From positions 1 through 17,166 of the forward strand of contig JAGOZV010000006.1 in assembly GCA_018064165.1 (NCBI GenBank): a stretch of DNA of 17,166 bases. Direction: 5' to 3'. The DNA is from Candidatus Saccharimonadota bacterium. Its GTDB lineage: Bacteria > Patescibacteriota > Saccharimonadia > Saccharimonadales > Saccharimonadaceae. Numbering within the stretch: position 1 is the first letter of the stretch; the number at the start of each line of letters is the position of its first letter. A program made the position numbers and the translations under genes. This document shows positions 6,430 through 14,375 of the stretch, piece by piece. The notes under the pieces were generated by a model, which was given only the letters and a program-made list of their open reading frames with translations, was not told where the DNA came from and made no database searches.

Positions 6430-7302
6430 TTAATCAAAATATTTCTTTAAAGTTACAGTGTCGCCAACTTTTGCATCGCGTGTTGTTTTAAGATTGGTAA
6501 CGATATAGCCAATATCTCCGCTTTGCAATATATTTCGCGGGTTCATGCCCGGAGAAAGTTGACCAATTTCTAGTGCTATGCCGTTAGCTTTTGTCGCCAT
6601 CATATGAATTTGCTCACCCTTTTTTAAATTGCCGTCGACTATGCGTACATATAAAACCACGCCCCTGTAATCATCGTAGTAGCTGTCGAAAATTAAAGCT
6701 CGAAGTGGTGATTCGTTAATACCAGACGGTGAAGGGACCCACTTTACCACGGCTTCTAAAACTTGATCGACATTTTTACCTGTTTTAGCACTAATTTGCA
6801 ATATATCTTCTTGTTTGCAATTTAATAGATTAATTATTTCTTTTGAAACTCTTGGAACGTCGGCAGCCGGCAGATCTACTTTGTTTAAAACAGGGATAAT
6901 TTCTAAATCTTGCTCGATGGCTAAATAAACATTAGCTAAAGTTTGAGCCTGAATTCCTTGGCTAGCATCTACAACCAAAACCGCGCCTTCGCACGCCTGC
7001 AAACTACGAGACACTTCGTAACTAAAGTCTACGTGTCCTGGAGTGTCTATTAAGTTCAATTCGTAATTTTCATTATTCTTAGCAGTATAGTTCATACTAA
7101 CTGGCGTTAATTTTATTGTAATGCCTTTTTCCCGCTCTAAATCCATACTGTCTAACAACTGCGACTTCATGTCGCGCTTCTCAACAGTTTTCGTTAGCTC
7201 CATCATTCTGTCGGCTAAAGTAGATTTACCATGATCGATATGAGCGATAATACAAAAATTTCTTGTTTTAGATTGATTGCTGGCTTTTTGCATTTCTATC
7301 AT
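6430..7302 (-). CDS. lepA: Elongation factor 4 (LepA), N-terminal half of a split gene
   Basis: 290 aa containing the GTPase domain and domain II of EF4. G1 is AHIDHGKST (20-28), G2 REKGITIK (57-64), G3 DTPGH (86-90), G4 NKVD (140-143) and G5 SAKTG (171-175). The beta-barrel domain II follows (ALIFDSYYDDYRGVVLYVRI) and ends at AKVGDTVTLKKYFD-stop, the point where intact LepA continues into domain III. All nucleotide-binding motifs and the switch II His90 are intact, so GTPase activity is expected. The ATG overlaps the murJ stop by 4 bp (ATGA); a second in-frame ATG at 7293 is possible. The stop is followed 6 bp later by the kinase gene. The domain III-to-C-terminal half is at 4182-5150. Confidence 0.94.
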   Translation of the reverse strand: MIEMQKASNQSKTRNFCIIAHIDHGKSTLADRMMELTKTVEKRDMKSQLLDSMDLEREKGITIKLTPVSMNYTAKNNENYELNLIDTPGHVDFSYEVSRSLQACEGAVLVVDASQGIQAQTLANVYLAIEQDLEIIPVLNKVDLPAADVPRVSKEIINLLNCKQEDILQISAKTGKNVDQVLEAVVKWVPSPSGINESPLRALIFDSYYDDYRGVVLYVRIVDGNLKKGEQIHMMATKANGIALEIGQLSPGMNPRNILQSGDIGYIVTNLKTTRDAKVGDTVTLKKYFD

Positions 7303-8927
7303 TTTTTATTTATTCCTGGAAATAATATTTGTTCCATTTTTTTAATTATTGGCGCGGCTTCTTTTATTTTTAACAAATGGCTAAATAACAAATATGCCGA
7401 TAAGCTTAATGCGGTTATTAAAACAAATTTTGGAAATACTAAGAAGAAACTTTTGTCGTCTATCGTAAGAGGGAAAGCCAATACTGAAAAATAGGCAACG
7501 ATTGACATAAAGCCTGTTGCTGAAATCATTTTTACTACCGATTGCCAAAATGATTTATCGAATAATCCGGGAATTTGTTTGGACATAATAATAAATAAAA
7601 TTACTACTTCTAGAAAGGCTGCAATAGAAGCTGCCCATGCTATACCATAGACTCCCATTTTTACAGACAGCGCCAAGTATATTGCTAGTAATATATTAAG
7701 GCCTACGACAAACAATGATATGTATAATGGAGTTTTTGTATCTTGTCTGGCATAAAAAGATCTTGCTGCAATATGGTAAATTGTTCTAAACAGAATTGCT
7801 ATTGCAAGAATTCCTAAAAGATTTGACATAATGGCATCACCACCATTTTTAATGAAACTAATTAAATATCCACGTCCAAAAAAGGCTATAGCGCTAACCG
7901 GTAAAGCTAGCCATAAAATGAGCCTTAAAATAGATTGAAGCTCTTTTTTAAATAAATCGGGTCGCCCCTGCCCAATTCGTTCTGTCATTTTGGGGAAAGC
8001 GGCCGTAGAAATTGCCACACCTATTAAATTTACCGGTACGTTAGACAAAGTGGAAGATTGCTGGTACGCACGCACACTGCCGGCCTGCAAATGTGACGCT
8101 ATATTTATTTCGGCAATACTTCTTATGTAATCTAAACCCTGGTCTAATGAACGAGCGGGCAACAAACGTAGCACTTTTTTGAAACCAGCATTTTTTGTAT
8201 AAATTTTGAATCTGTAGTCAAAGCCCATGCCTATAAGCCCGATGCTGCTAACAATTAACTGCAATATTGAGCCTAAAACAACGCCAAGAGCCACACCCAT
8301 TATGCCACCTTCAAAAATTTGCCAGCCAAAAATATTAATTCCGCTTGTAAAGAACAAAGCACCAATGATTATTCCTACATTATAAATAGCAGGGGCCATT
8401 GCATAAAAAGCGAACCGTCCAATTGCTTGCTGCATGCTTGAAATTATTGTGGCAATTGCAAATAAAAATGGATTTACTGCTACCACGCGCATCATACTTG
8501 TAGCTAATGCCCGGCTGGCTTCATCTAACCCAGAGCCAACAACATAATGCACTAAAGGCTCGGCAAAAATAATTATCAAAACACTCGCAATTAATGTAAG
8601 TATTGCCATGAAATTTAACAAACTTGTAGAAAGTTCCCAGGCCGATTGTTTATTGCCTGAAGCAAGACGTTGATTTAAAACTGGAATAAAAGTTACACTT
8701 AACGCGCCTGAAACCAAAATAAAATACATGAAATCTGGCACAGTAAAAGCAACCGTGTAAGCGTCTAGCCCCGTTTTATATGTATCGTAATACATTGAAT
8801 TAAGAAGACGATCGCGAAATAAACCTAAAAGGCTAGAAATTAAAGTAGCACTTGCAAGAACAGTTGCCGCAAGTTTAAGCGACAACTTTTTATTTGCTAG
8901 GGCTACAGCACTTTTGAATCGTCCCAT
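7299..8927 (-). CDS. murJ: Lipid II flippase MurJ (MviN family)
   Basis: 542-aa polytopic membrane protein, close to the usual MurJ length and with about 14 hydrophobic helices. It moves the peptidoglycan precursor lipid II across the cytoplasmic membrane. Family signs include the first-helix region SLLGLFRDRLLNSMYY with conserved basic residues, the second-helix VSGALSVTFIPVLNQRLASG, the ARSLDQGLDYIRSIAEINIA loop before helix 7, and YHIAARSFYARQDTKTPLYI. It implies a peptidoglycan wall. It lies 12 bp after ftsH and overlaps lepA by 4 bp, so it is central in the tilS-ftsH-murJ-lepA transcription unit. The start has little Shine-Dalgarno, consistent with coupling to ftsH. Confidence 0.92.
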   Translation of the reverse strand: MGRFKSAVALANKKLSLKLAATVLASATLISSLLGLFRDRLLNSMYYDTYKTGLDAYTVAFTVPDFMYFILVSGALSVTFIPVLNQRLASGNKQSAWELSTSLLNFMAILTLIASVLIIIFAEPLVHYVVGSGLDEASRALATSMMRVVAVNPFLFAIATIISSMQQAIGRFAFYAMAPAIYNVGIIIGALFFTSGINIFGWQIFEGGIMGVALGVVLGSILQLIVSSIGLIGMGFDYRFKIYTKNAGFKKVLRLLPARSLDQGLDYIRSIAEINIASHLQAGSVRAYQQSSTLSNVPVNLIGVAISTAAFPKMTERIGQGRPDLFKKELQSILRLILWLALPVSAIAFFGRGYLISFIKNGGDAIMSNLLGILAIAILFRTIYHIAARSFYARQDTKTPLYISLFVVGLNILLAIYLALSVKMGVYGIAWAASIAAFLEVVILFIIMSKQIPGLFDKSFWQSVVKMISATGFMSIVAYFSVLAFPLTIDDKSFFLVFPKFVLITALSLSAYLLFSHLLKIKEAAPIIKKMEQILFPGINKK

Positions 8928-8939
8928 TTGAATTACCGA

Positions 8940-10811
8940 TTAATAAAGTTCGGCTCCTTCAGGTAGTTCTGTGTCTTTAAGCACCTCGTTAACTTGTTCC
9001 TCTTCTAATGTTTCGTCTTTTAGTAAGGCTTTAGCCAATTCATCTAGCTGCTTTCTGTTTGCAAGAAGCACTTTTCGTGCACGAGTAGAAGCTTCTTCAA
9101 GAAGTTTTTTAACATTTTCGTCAATCTTCTTGGCTGTTTCCTCGCCGTATGGACGTTCGTGCGTTAAACGATCAAACATCATACCACCACCGCCAGAAGC
9201 TTCGTGAAAAACTTGATCACGCAGATCCTCGCCCATGCCTTGCTCTATAACCATATCGCGAGCAATATTAGTTGCTGTTCTAAGGTCGGAACCAGCGCCT
9301 GTTGTAACTTTGTCTGTACCATATTTAATTTCTTCAGCAATACGGCCGCCCATGGCACGCGCTAATATATCTTTAAACTCTACAATACTAGTGTAACCCT
9401 TGTCTTCTGGGGGCAAGAACCAAGTTACACCACCCGTTCCACCACGTGGAATAATTGTAACTTTATGAACTGGATCGCTATCTGGTAGAACGTGTCCAAC
9501 AATCGCATGGCCCGCTTCGTGATAAGCCGTTAGTTCACGTTCGTGCTCGTTCATAATTTTAGATTTTCGCTCTGGACCAATTGCCACTTTTTCAAAAGCT
9601 TCAGTTAAATGATTATTTGTAATAGTTTTTGAATTAGTGCGAGCAGCAATAATAGCCGCCTCGTTTACAATATTCGCAAGATCTGCACCAGACGAACCAG
9701 CCGTTTTAGCTGCTAAAGCGTCAAGGTTAACAGATTCATCGAACGGTTTGTTTTTAGAATGAACCTTCAAAATTGCTTCGCGATCTTTTCTTTCTGGCAA
9801 TGTAATGTTTGTACGACGGTCGAAACGGCCTGGACGTAAAAGGGCAGGGTCTAAAACGTCTGCTCGGTTTGTTGCTGCGAGTACAATTACATTTGCGCCT
9901 TTTTCAAAACCATCCATTTCTACTAAAATTTGATTTAAGGTTTGCTCTCGCTCGTCGTGGCCACCGCCCATTCCGCTACCACGGCGACGTCCAACTGCGT
10001 CTATTTCATCTATAAAAATAATCGCAGGGGCGTTTTTCTTTGCTTTAACAAATAAATCTCGGACACGAGAAGCGCCCACGCCAACAAACATTTCTACGAA
10101 TTCTGAACCAGAAATACTAAAGAAGGGAACATTTGCCTCGCCCGCAACCGCACGTGCTAACATTGTTTTACCAGTACCAGGGCTACCAACCAATAAAACA
10201 CCTTTTGGAATTTTTGCCCCAAGTTGCTGATATTTCTTTGGATGCTTCAAGAAATCTACAACTTCTTCAAGATCTTGTTTTGCGGATTCGTTACCCGCAA
10301 TATCAGAAAACTTAACTTTTTCTTTATCGGTTCCGTATAAAACTGCCTTGGATTTACCGAAGCCCATGGCCTGATTATTTTGGCCTTGCGCTTGGCGCAT
10401 CATGAACATGAAAAAAGCAATAATTAGGACAGTTGGTACAAGTATAATTGCTAGATTAAGTAAAATATCGCCACTGTTTGAAATTGGCACCATATTTATT
10501 TCTACAGGTGCATCGCTTTTTAGACCTTGGTCTTGAAGACTGCCTTCTTGCTTAACACTTCTTTCAGTGGGCTTGTCTTTATTTTTTAGCGTTACACTAA
10601 CCTCGTTACCTTGAATTTGCAGGCTTTTAATTTCTCCGCTGTTTGCCCTTTGAATAACACTAGAAATTGGCACCTCTTTTAGTGTTGATTGTGGTGAAAA
10701 CAACGCGAATAAAGATAGCAAAATCATAATTGAAACCGCCCAAAACAGGCTTGTTTTAACTAGTTTACTCATTTTTTTATTTGATTTTTTTGGATTCTTA
10801 TTAGTTGGCAT
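8940..10811 (-). CDS. ftsH: ATP-dependent zinc metalloprotease FtsH
   Basis: 623-aa membrane-anchored hexameric AAA+ protease that degrades unneeded or damaged membrane and cytosolic proteins. N-terminal helix [18 protein letters not shown] (about 23-40), an extracytoplasmic domain, and a second helix ending near residue 138 ([17 protein letters not shown]). AAA module: Walker A GSPGTGKT (209-216, Ser where Pro is usual), Walker [16 protein letters not shown], the pore [10 protein letters not shown] and the arginine-finger region [10 protein letters not shown]. The protease site is HEAGH (431-435), followed by the third-ligand region around [18 protein letters not shown]. Start at the ATG at 10811 is supported by AAGGAG at 10817-10822. 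It follows tilS by 36 bp, a pairing (tilS-ftsH) widespread in bacteria. Confidence 0.97.
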   Translation of the reverse strand: MPTNKNPKKSNKKMSKLVKTSLFWAVSIMILLSLFALFSPQSTLKEVPISSVIQRANSGEIKSLQIQGNEVSVTLKNKDKPTERSVKQEGSLQDQGLKSDAPVEINMVPISNSGDILLNLAIILVPTVLIIAFFMFMMRQAQGQNNQAMGFGKSKAVLYGTDKEKVKFSDIAGNESAKQDLEEVVDFLKHPKKYQQLGAKIPKGVLLVGSPGTGKTMLARAVAGEANVPFFSISGSEFVEMFVGVGASRVRDLFVKAKKNAPAIIFIDEIDAVGRRRGSGMGGGHDEREQTLNQILVEMDGFEKGANVIVLAATNRADVLDPALLRPGRFDRRTNITLPERKDREAILKVHSKNKPFDESVNLDALAAKTAGSSGADLANIVNEAAIIAARTNSKTITNNHLTEAFEKVAIGPERKSKIMNEHERELTAYHEAGHAIVGHVLPDSDPVHKVTIIPRGGTGGVTWFLPPEDKGYTSIVEFKDILARAMGGRIAEEIKYGTDKVTTGAGSDLRTATNIARDMVIEQGMGEDLRDQVFHEASGGGGMMFDRLTHERPYGEETAKKIDENVKKLLEEASTRARKVLLANRKQLDELAKALLKDETLEEEQVNEVLKDTELPEGAELY

Positions 10812-10847
10812 TAAATCTCCTTCCTCTTCAGCAATTTACAACTCTAT

Positions 10848-11699
10848 CTATTTTATCAGTTCTAGGGTAAAAAAACGAGTAGTGAAATGTATTTTAATAT
10901 TTTTAGAAGCCTCAAAAATTGTTCCGTTTCGTTGCGTTTTAATTGCGTTTATTACCGAATCAATTTGGCTGGGCGTCAATTCACCTTTCGTTAATTCCCT
11001 AATTATTTCATAAGCCGATGCTTGATCAATTGAATTTATAAAATACCTACTAATTTTATTATCGTTTTTTATTGATTTTAACAGGGAAGTCACTTCACTT
11101 TTAATTTCTTTAGCTAGCCTAATTTGCTCTTGGTGAAGAATTTGCAACTCATTTTTTTGCTCATTATTTAGGTCTATTTTATGTCGCACAATATTACGCA
11201 TATAGACGTTTAGAGAATTCGTGGAATCTTCTCTCCATTTTAAATTATTTTGTTTGGCATAATTTATAATTTCTTGCTTTTCAAAATTTATAAGTGGCCG
11301 ATAAATATCTTCTGCATTTAAAACCGCCAGCCCTCGCCACCCAGTTCCCCTTACCATATTAATAATTATCGTTTCTACTACATCGTCTAAATGATGAGCC
11401 GTAACGATTGTGGCGTTTTGCTTTTCAGATAATTCACGCAAAAATTTATATCGTGCCCGCCGAGCCTTTTCTTCGCTTGCATTTGCGCCCAATTCTTCTC
11501 GCTTTGTAAAAAACTTAACGCCATACTTTACCGCCAATTGACGAACAAAAATAGCATCTTCTTTAGAATCTTCCCGAATTCCATGATCAAAATGCGCTAC
11601 TAAAATGTTTTCGTGCTTTTTTGCTAACATCTCTAAAAGCACCACCGAATCCACACCGCCACTTACTGCAATTAAATATTTTTTAGGGCTTACTTTCAT
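10848..11699 (-). CDS. tilS: tRNA(Ile)-lysidine synthase, minimal form
   Basis: ATP-dependent enzyme that converts C34 of the CAU-anticodon tRNA-Ile into lysidine so that it reads AUA codons. PP-loop SGGVDS at residues 13-18, then HFDHGIREDSKEDA, EEKARRARYKFL, VTAHHLDDVVETIIINMVRGTG and YRPLINFEKQEIINYA, all TilS N-domain hallmarks. At 283 aa it has the catalytic domain and a short helical tail but lacks the C-terminal tRNA-binding domains of the 432-aa E. coli enzyme, like other minimal TilS proteins. It is the first gene of the minus-strand run, divergent from the 87-aa protein gene at 11880. A CAU tRNA is encoded 1.8 kb away. Confidence 0.94.
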   Translation of the reverse strand: MKVSPKKYLIAVSGGVDSVVLLEMLAKKHENILVAHFDHGIREDSKEDAIFVRQLAVKYGVKFFTKREELGANASEEKARRARYKFLRELSEKQNATIVTAHHLDDVVETIIINMVRGTGWRGLAVLNAEDIYRPLINFEKQEIINYAKQNNLKWREDSTNSLNVYMRNIVRHKIDLNNEQKNELQILHQEQIRLAKEIKSEVTSLLKSIKNDNKISRYFINSIDQASAYEIIRELTKGELTPSQIDSVINAIKTQRNGTIFEASKNIKIHFTTRFFTLELIK

Positions 11700-11720
11700 G
11701 TCTATAACAATGATACAATA

Positions 11721-11729
11721 AATATATCA
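11721..11729 (-). promoter_or_regulatory. Extended -10 promoter of tilS
   Basis: Minus strand TGATATATT: -10 TATATT (11721-11726) with TG at 11728-11729. There is no convincing -35 at 17 bp. Predicted start near 11714, giving a leader of about 15 nt without a Shine-Dalgarno. This would drive the tilS-ftsH-murJ-lepA run. Confidence 0.5.
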
Positions 11730-11784
11730 CCAGATACACACTGGCTTTCACATTAAGCAAAGCGTCCCTCTGGCAAGATTCATC

Positions 11785-11868
11785 AATTGTCTTCGTTATT
11801 AATTGATAGAAACGACAATTAACTAACGGGCAATAAATTCAAAAAACGTTTCTTCAATAATTAATTGA
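11785..11868. repeat. Inverted and direct repeats in the divergent spacer
   Basis: An inverted repeat, AATTGTC (11785-11791) and GACAATT (11814-11820), can be extended by CGTT/AACG with a 3-nt bulge. A near-direct repeat of TCTTC-(3-4 nt)-ATTAATTGA occurs at 11790-11806 and again at 11851-11868, the second running into the ribosome site of the next gene. Placement between divergent tilS and the polymerase operon suggests operator function. It matches neither the E. coli-type nor the Bacillus-type LexA box. No clear promoter for the plus-strand operon could be assigned. Confidence 0.5.
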
Positions 11869-11879
11869 GGCTTTATGTA

Positions 11880-12143
11880 ATGAATGATGAACAAATTCTA
11901 AATGAAAAAATTAATGTTATCGCCCTATTTAAACCTGGGCGCACCATGTGTGAGCCAATTAAATTTAAGCGAGCAAATGGTAAAGAAGTAACAATTACAG
12001 AAATTGGTTTAAGACATCCGGTAAAAAATGGTGCACAAATTCTACATATTTTTGACGTAACTAACGGCGAGGCCGATTATCGTTTGCAATTTAACGCCAA
12101 AACTTTAGTTTGGAGTTTAATAATGGAGGCAGACAAATGGTAA
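11880..12143 (+). CDS. Small unknown protein paired with a Y-family polymerase
   Basis: 87 aa, not recognised with certainty. Its middle looks like a small all-beta domain with alternating hydrophobic strands: EPIKFKRANGKEVTITEIGLR, then a glycine turn, ILHIFDVTN, DYRLQFNA and VWSLIMEADKW. The P-x-F ... G-x-x-x-T/V ... Y-R-L ... W-x-L spacing recalls the small barrel proteins (DUF6504, YolD-like) found beside Y-family polymerases, but this is only a resemblance of layout. The ATG at 11880 has GAGG at 11867-11870, a better start than an in-frame TTG at 11865. Its last codons overlap the polymerase start by 7 bp, so the two are coupled and probably act together. Confidence 0.7.
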   Translation: MNDEQILNEKINVIALFKPGRTMCEPIKFKRANGKEVTITEIGLRHPVKNGAQILHIFDVTNGEADYRLQFNAKTLVWSLIMEADKW

Positions 12144-13393
12144 AACCTGCAATCGACTTAAGCCAATTCAACAACGCAACGCCTTTGGTTATGCATGTAG
12201 ATTTAAACAGCTGTTTTGCTTCCATAGAACAACAAGCCAGACCCAAATTAAGAGGTCGCCCAGTAGTAATTGTTAATCGCGCTTGTAGTAAAACCTCTAT
12301 AATAACCGCTAGTTACGAGGCCAAAAATTTAGGTGTAAAAACTTTAATGAAGCTTAGCGACGCCAAACGTATTATTCCTAATTTAATTGCCATTGAAAGC
12401 GATCCCGCGAAGTATCGTTTTGTTTATCGTAAGCTTTTAAATATTATGGAAAGCTATTCGGCGCACGTTACCATGAAAAGCATAGATGAAGGAGTAATAG
12501 ATTTCAATCAAACCACTAATCTTATAAAAAAGGTAGGGCTAGAAAATATTGCCTATGAAATAAAAAATCGTCTAAGTACCGAAGTAGGCGTGGCCATGCG
12601 TTGCAATATTGGCATAGGCACGAACAGATTTCTAGCAAAAACCGCTGCCTCGCTTCACAAGCCAAATGGCCTAGATATTATTACGTCACAAAATCTTCAC
12701 TCTATTTTTAAAAATTTAAAACTAACAGATTTAACTGGCATCGCAAATAAAAATCAAGCCCGCCTTAACGCCGTTAATATTTTTACACCTTTAGATTTTT
12801 TAAATACCAACGAAGAAATTTTACGCTTGGTTGTTTTTAAAAGCATAGAAGGAACTAAATGGCATCAAAGATTGCGCGGCTTTGAAGTAGACGATGTTAC
12901 TAGCGAAATTAGTAGGGTCGGCAGACAATACGTTCTAGAAAGCTTTTCTTTAAATCAATATCAAATACTGCAACGGTTGCATCATTTATGCGAATCTGTT
13001 GGTTGGCGTATGCGTAGTCAGGGTAAAATGGCTCGTGGCGTGTACATCTACGTTAAAACAAATAATTCATATAATCCTGTTTGGCACAATTCTAAACTTC
13101 TTGCTACGCCTTTTTGTAGTAATCAGGCTATTTTCGCTATTGCTAAAGAACTTTTTTCTTCAGCACCACAAAACATTAAAGAAATTGGCATTCACTGCTA
13201 CAAACTTTCTAATAATCGTGGCAACCAATTAGTTTTGTTTTCAGACGAATTACTACAAGAAGAAGCTCTTTCTTTGGCAACCGATAAAATAAATCACAGG
13301 TACGGCGAAAGAACCATCGTTTCTGCAGATACGATTAGTTCAGGTGTATACACTTCTCAAAAAATTCCTTTCGGCAGCACGCGTTATTTGTAA
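12137..13393 (+). CDS. Y-family (translesion) DNA polymerase, UmuC/DinB-like
   Basis: 418 aa. Y-family polymerases insert bases opposite damaged template. Palm motif one is MHVDLNSCFASIEQ with catalytic Asp22, and motif two is SIDEGVIDF with Asp117 and Glu118, so all three metal-binding acids are present and the protein is not an inactive ImuB-type. RPVVIVNR, ITASYEAKNLGVKT and NIGIGTNRFLAKTAA are typical finger and palm segments. A short helix-hairpin-helix-like stretch (LTDLTGIANKNQARL) and a little-finger domain follow. There is no visible C-terminal clamp-binding motif of the QL(S/D)LF type except QLVLF near residue 364. The ATG at 12137 is preferred because GGAGG lies at 12125-12129. It overlaps the 87-aa gene. 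Exact subfamily is uncertain. Confidence 0.9.
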   Translation: MVKPAIDLSQFNNATPLVMHVDLNSCFASIEQQARPKLRGRPVVIVNRACSKTSIITASYEAKNLGVKTLMKLSDAKRIIPNLIAIESDPAKYRFVYRKLLNIMESYSAHVTMKSIDEGVIDFNQTTNLIKKVGLENIAYEIKNRLSTEVGVAMRCNIGIGTNRFLAKTAASLHKPNGLDIITSQNLHSIFKNLKLTDLTGIANKNQARLNAVNIFTPLDFLNTNEEILRLVVFKSIEGTKWHQRLRGFEVDDVTSEISRVGRQYVLESFSLNQYQILQRLHHLCESVGWRMRSQGKMARGVYIYVKTNNSYNPVWHNSKLLATPFCSNQAIFAIAKELFSSAPQNIKEIGIHCYKLSNNRGNQLVLFSDELLQEEALSLATDKINHRYGERTIVSADTISSGVYTSQKIPFGSTRYL

Positions 13394-13418
13394 AGCAAAA
13401 ACTTTATAATTATCTCTA

Positions 13419-13447
13419 TCGACACCGCGTCTTAAATTTGTTACAAT
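13419..13447 (+). promoter_or_regulatory. Promoter of the CAU tRNA gene
   Basis: -35 TCGACA (13419-13424, 5 of 6), a 17-bp spacer, and extended -10 TGT-TACAAT (hexamer 13442-13447). Start expected near 13454, about 12 nt before the tRNA. A CTTAAA/TTTAAG dyad (13431-13436 and 13448-13453) flanks the -10. Confidence 0.72.
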
Positions 13448-13465
13448 TTTAAGTGCAATCTGTAT

Positions 13466-13542
13466 GGCACTGTAGCTCAGTTGGTTAGAGCGTAGGACTC
13501 ATAAGCCTAAGGTCACTGGTTCGATTCCAGTCAGTGCTACCA
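13466..13542 (+). tRNA. tRNA with CAU anticodon (elongator Met, or Ile2)
   Basis: 77 nt including encoded CCA. Acceptor stem GGCACTG/CAGTGCT (first pair G-U), D-stem GCTC/GAGC, anticodon loop CTCATAA, five-base variable loop, T-arm ACTGG-TTCGATT-CCAGT and discriminator A. The absence of the C1xA72 mismatch and of the GGG/CCC anticodon stem excludes the initiator. The anticodon stem TAGGA/GCCTA has an A-G mismatch at the pair closing the loop. Without identity-element comparison, elongator Met and lysidine-modified Ile2 (a substrate of the nearby TilS) cannot be told apart. Confidence 0.93.
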
Positions 13543-13550
13543 TTTAAAAT

Positions 13551-13578
13551 AGCCCCTAATAACTGGGCTTTTTTATTT
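13551..13578 (+). terminator. Intrinsic terminator after the tRNA
   Basis: Stem AGCCC (13551-13555) with GGGCT (13565-13569), a 9-nt loop and a T-rich tract TTTTTATTTT. It begins 8 bp after the tRNA CCA end. Confidence 0.8.
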
Positions 13579-13592
13579 TAATAATCTTATTT

Positions 13593-13601
13593 TGATATAA
13601 T
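13593..13601 (+). promoter_or_regulatory. Extended -10 promoter of the phosphatase gene, apparently leaderless
   Basis: TGA-TATAAT (hexamer 13596-13601), with no good -35 (the upstream position falls in the terminator T-tract). +1 by standard spacing is 13608, the A of the phosphatase ATG. There is no Shine-Dalgarno before that ATG, which supports a leaderless mRNA. Confidence 0.65.
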
Positions 13602-13607
13602 TAATAT

Positions 13608-14375
13608 ATGACAAAACATATATCTTTGAACTTAGGCGGGGCGTGGAATAGTCGCGACGTCGCTTCCATAACAAATATTAAACCCGGCGTTTTACTGCGT
13701 TCGGCAAACTTAGCTAAACTTTCTAACGGTGGCCAAGAAAAACTTTTAGAATTGGGCGTTACTGACGTTATAGATTTACGTAGCGAACGAGAAATTAAAC
13801 AAGATGGCATAGATAAATTGCCAGCATCTATTAATTCTCACTTTTTGTCTATAGACGCAGGCGATGTATCAAATCTTAAGGGAACACTTGGTGGAAGTAT
13901 CGCCGAAAGTGTTAAAATGCTGATGTCGGGCGAAAACGCTGAACAGTTTGGCGAAGATTACATGACAGATATGTACAAAAAAATGGTAGCCGATCCAGTT
14001 TCTGCAAAAAAATTTGCCGATGGTTTAAAAATTATCGCGAATGCCAAAGGAGCAACTTTGGTGCACTGCACAGCCGGTAAAGACAGAACAGGCGTACTGG
14101 TGGCTCTAGCTTTACTAATTCTTAAGGTAGATGAAGATCTAATTAAAGAAGATTACATGTACTCCAATAATTCTGTTGATACATTGCAGGCGAGCATTGG
14201 CGCTAGTAACGGGCAATCTAAATTTATTCGCTCTATGCTAGAAGTTAGGCCGCGGTATCTATCTTCTGCATGGAATGAGGCTAAATCTCATTACACAAAT
14301 GTTGACGATTTTTTGAATAAAAATAATTTTACAGAAGCAGACAGACAAAAGTTACGCAACAAGTTCAAAGTCTGA
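13608..14375 (+). CDS. Protein-tyrosine/serine phosphatase (Y_phosphatase3 family)
   Basis: 255 aa. Active-site loop HCTAGKDRTG with nucleophile Cys154 and Arg160 (the CX5R signature). The N-terminal GGAWNSRDVASITNIKPGVLLRSANLAKLS and VTDVIDLRSEREIKQDG are typical of the bacterial family that includes Mycobacterium PtpB and IphP, which dephosphorylate phosphotyrosine, phosphoserine or phosphoinositides. No signal peptide is visible, so it is probably cytoplasmic. Length is normal. It is a single gene between the tRNA terminator and the convergent 60-aa ORF, whose end overlaps this gene's last 24 bp. Its substrate is unknown and no partner kinase is adjacent. Confidence 0.9.
   Translation: MTKHISLNLGGAWNSRDVASITNIKPGVLLRSANLAKLSNGGQEKLLELGVTDVIDLRSEREIKQDGIDKLPASINSHFLSIDAGDVSNLKGTLGGSIAESVKMLMSGENAEQFGEDYMTDMYKKMVADPVSAKKFADGLKIIANAKGATLVHCTAGKDRTGVLVALALLILKVDEDLIKEDYMYSNNSVDTLQASIGASNGQSKFIRSMLEVRPRYLSSAWNEAKSHYTNVDDFLNKNNFTEADRQKLRNKFKV

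Noticed and set aside
5151..6435. Target-site duplication around the lepA cassette
   Set aside because: Both junctions contain AAATATT and a CTAA(A)TATGAA-like string, but these are short, imperfect and AT-rich, so chance similarity is likely; no transposase or terminal inverted repeats were found.
4182..7302. Split lepA as a frameshift or sequencing error
   Set aside because: The halves are separated by 1.28 kb holding two complete genes, not by a single shifted base, and each half has its own clean start or stop.
9809..10315. Plus-strand open frames opposite ftsH
   Set aside because: They are shadows of the conserved AAA domain on the other strand, with compositions that do not look like real proteins.
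11785..11820. SOS (LexA) box before the Y-family polymerase operon
   Set aside because: The inverted repeat AATTGTC/GACAATT matches neither the CTGT-N8-ACAG nor the GAAC-N4-GTTC type.
12110..12136. TTG start nine codons upstream for the Y-family polymerase
   Set aside because: The ATG at 12137 has GGAGG at ideal spacing; the TTG has no ribosome site.
12999..13232. 77-codon plus-strand frame inside the polymerase gene
   Set aside because: It lies wholly within the polymerase coding region in another frame, with no start signal.
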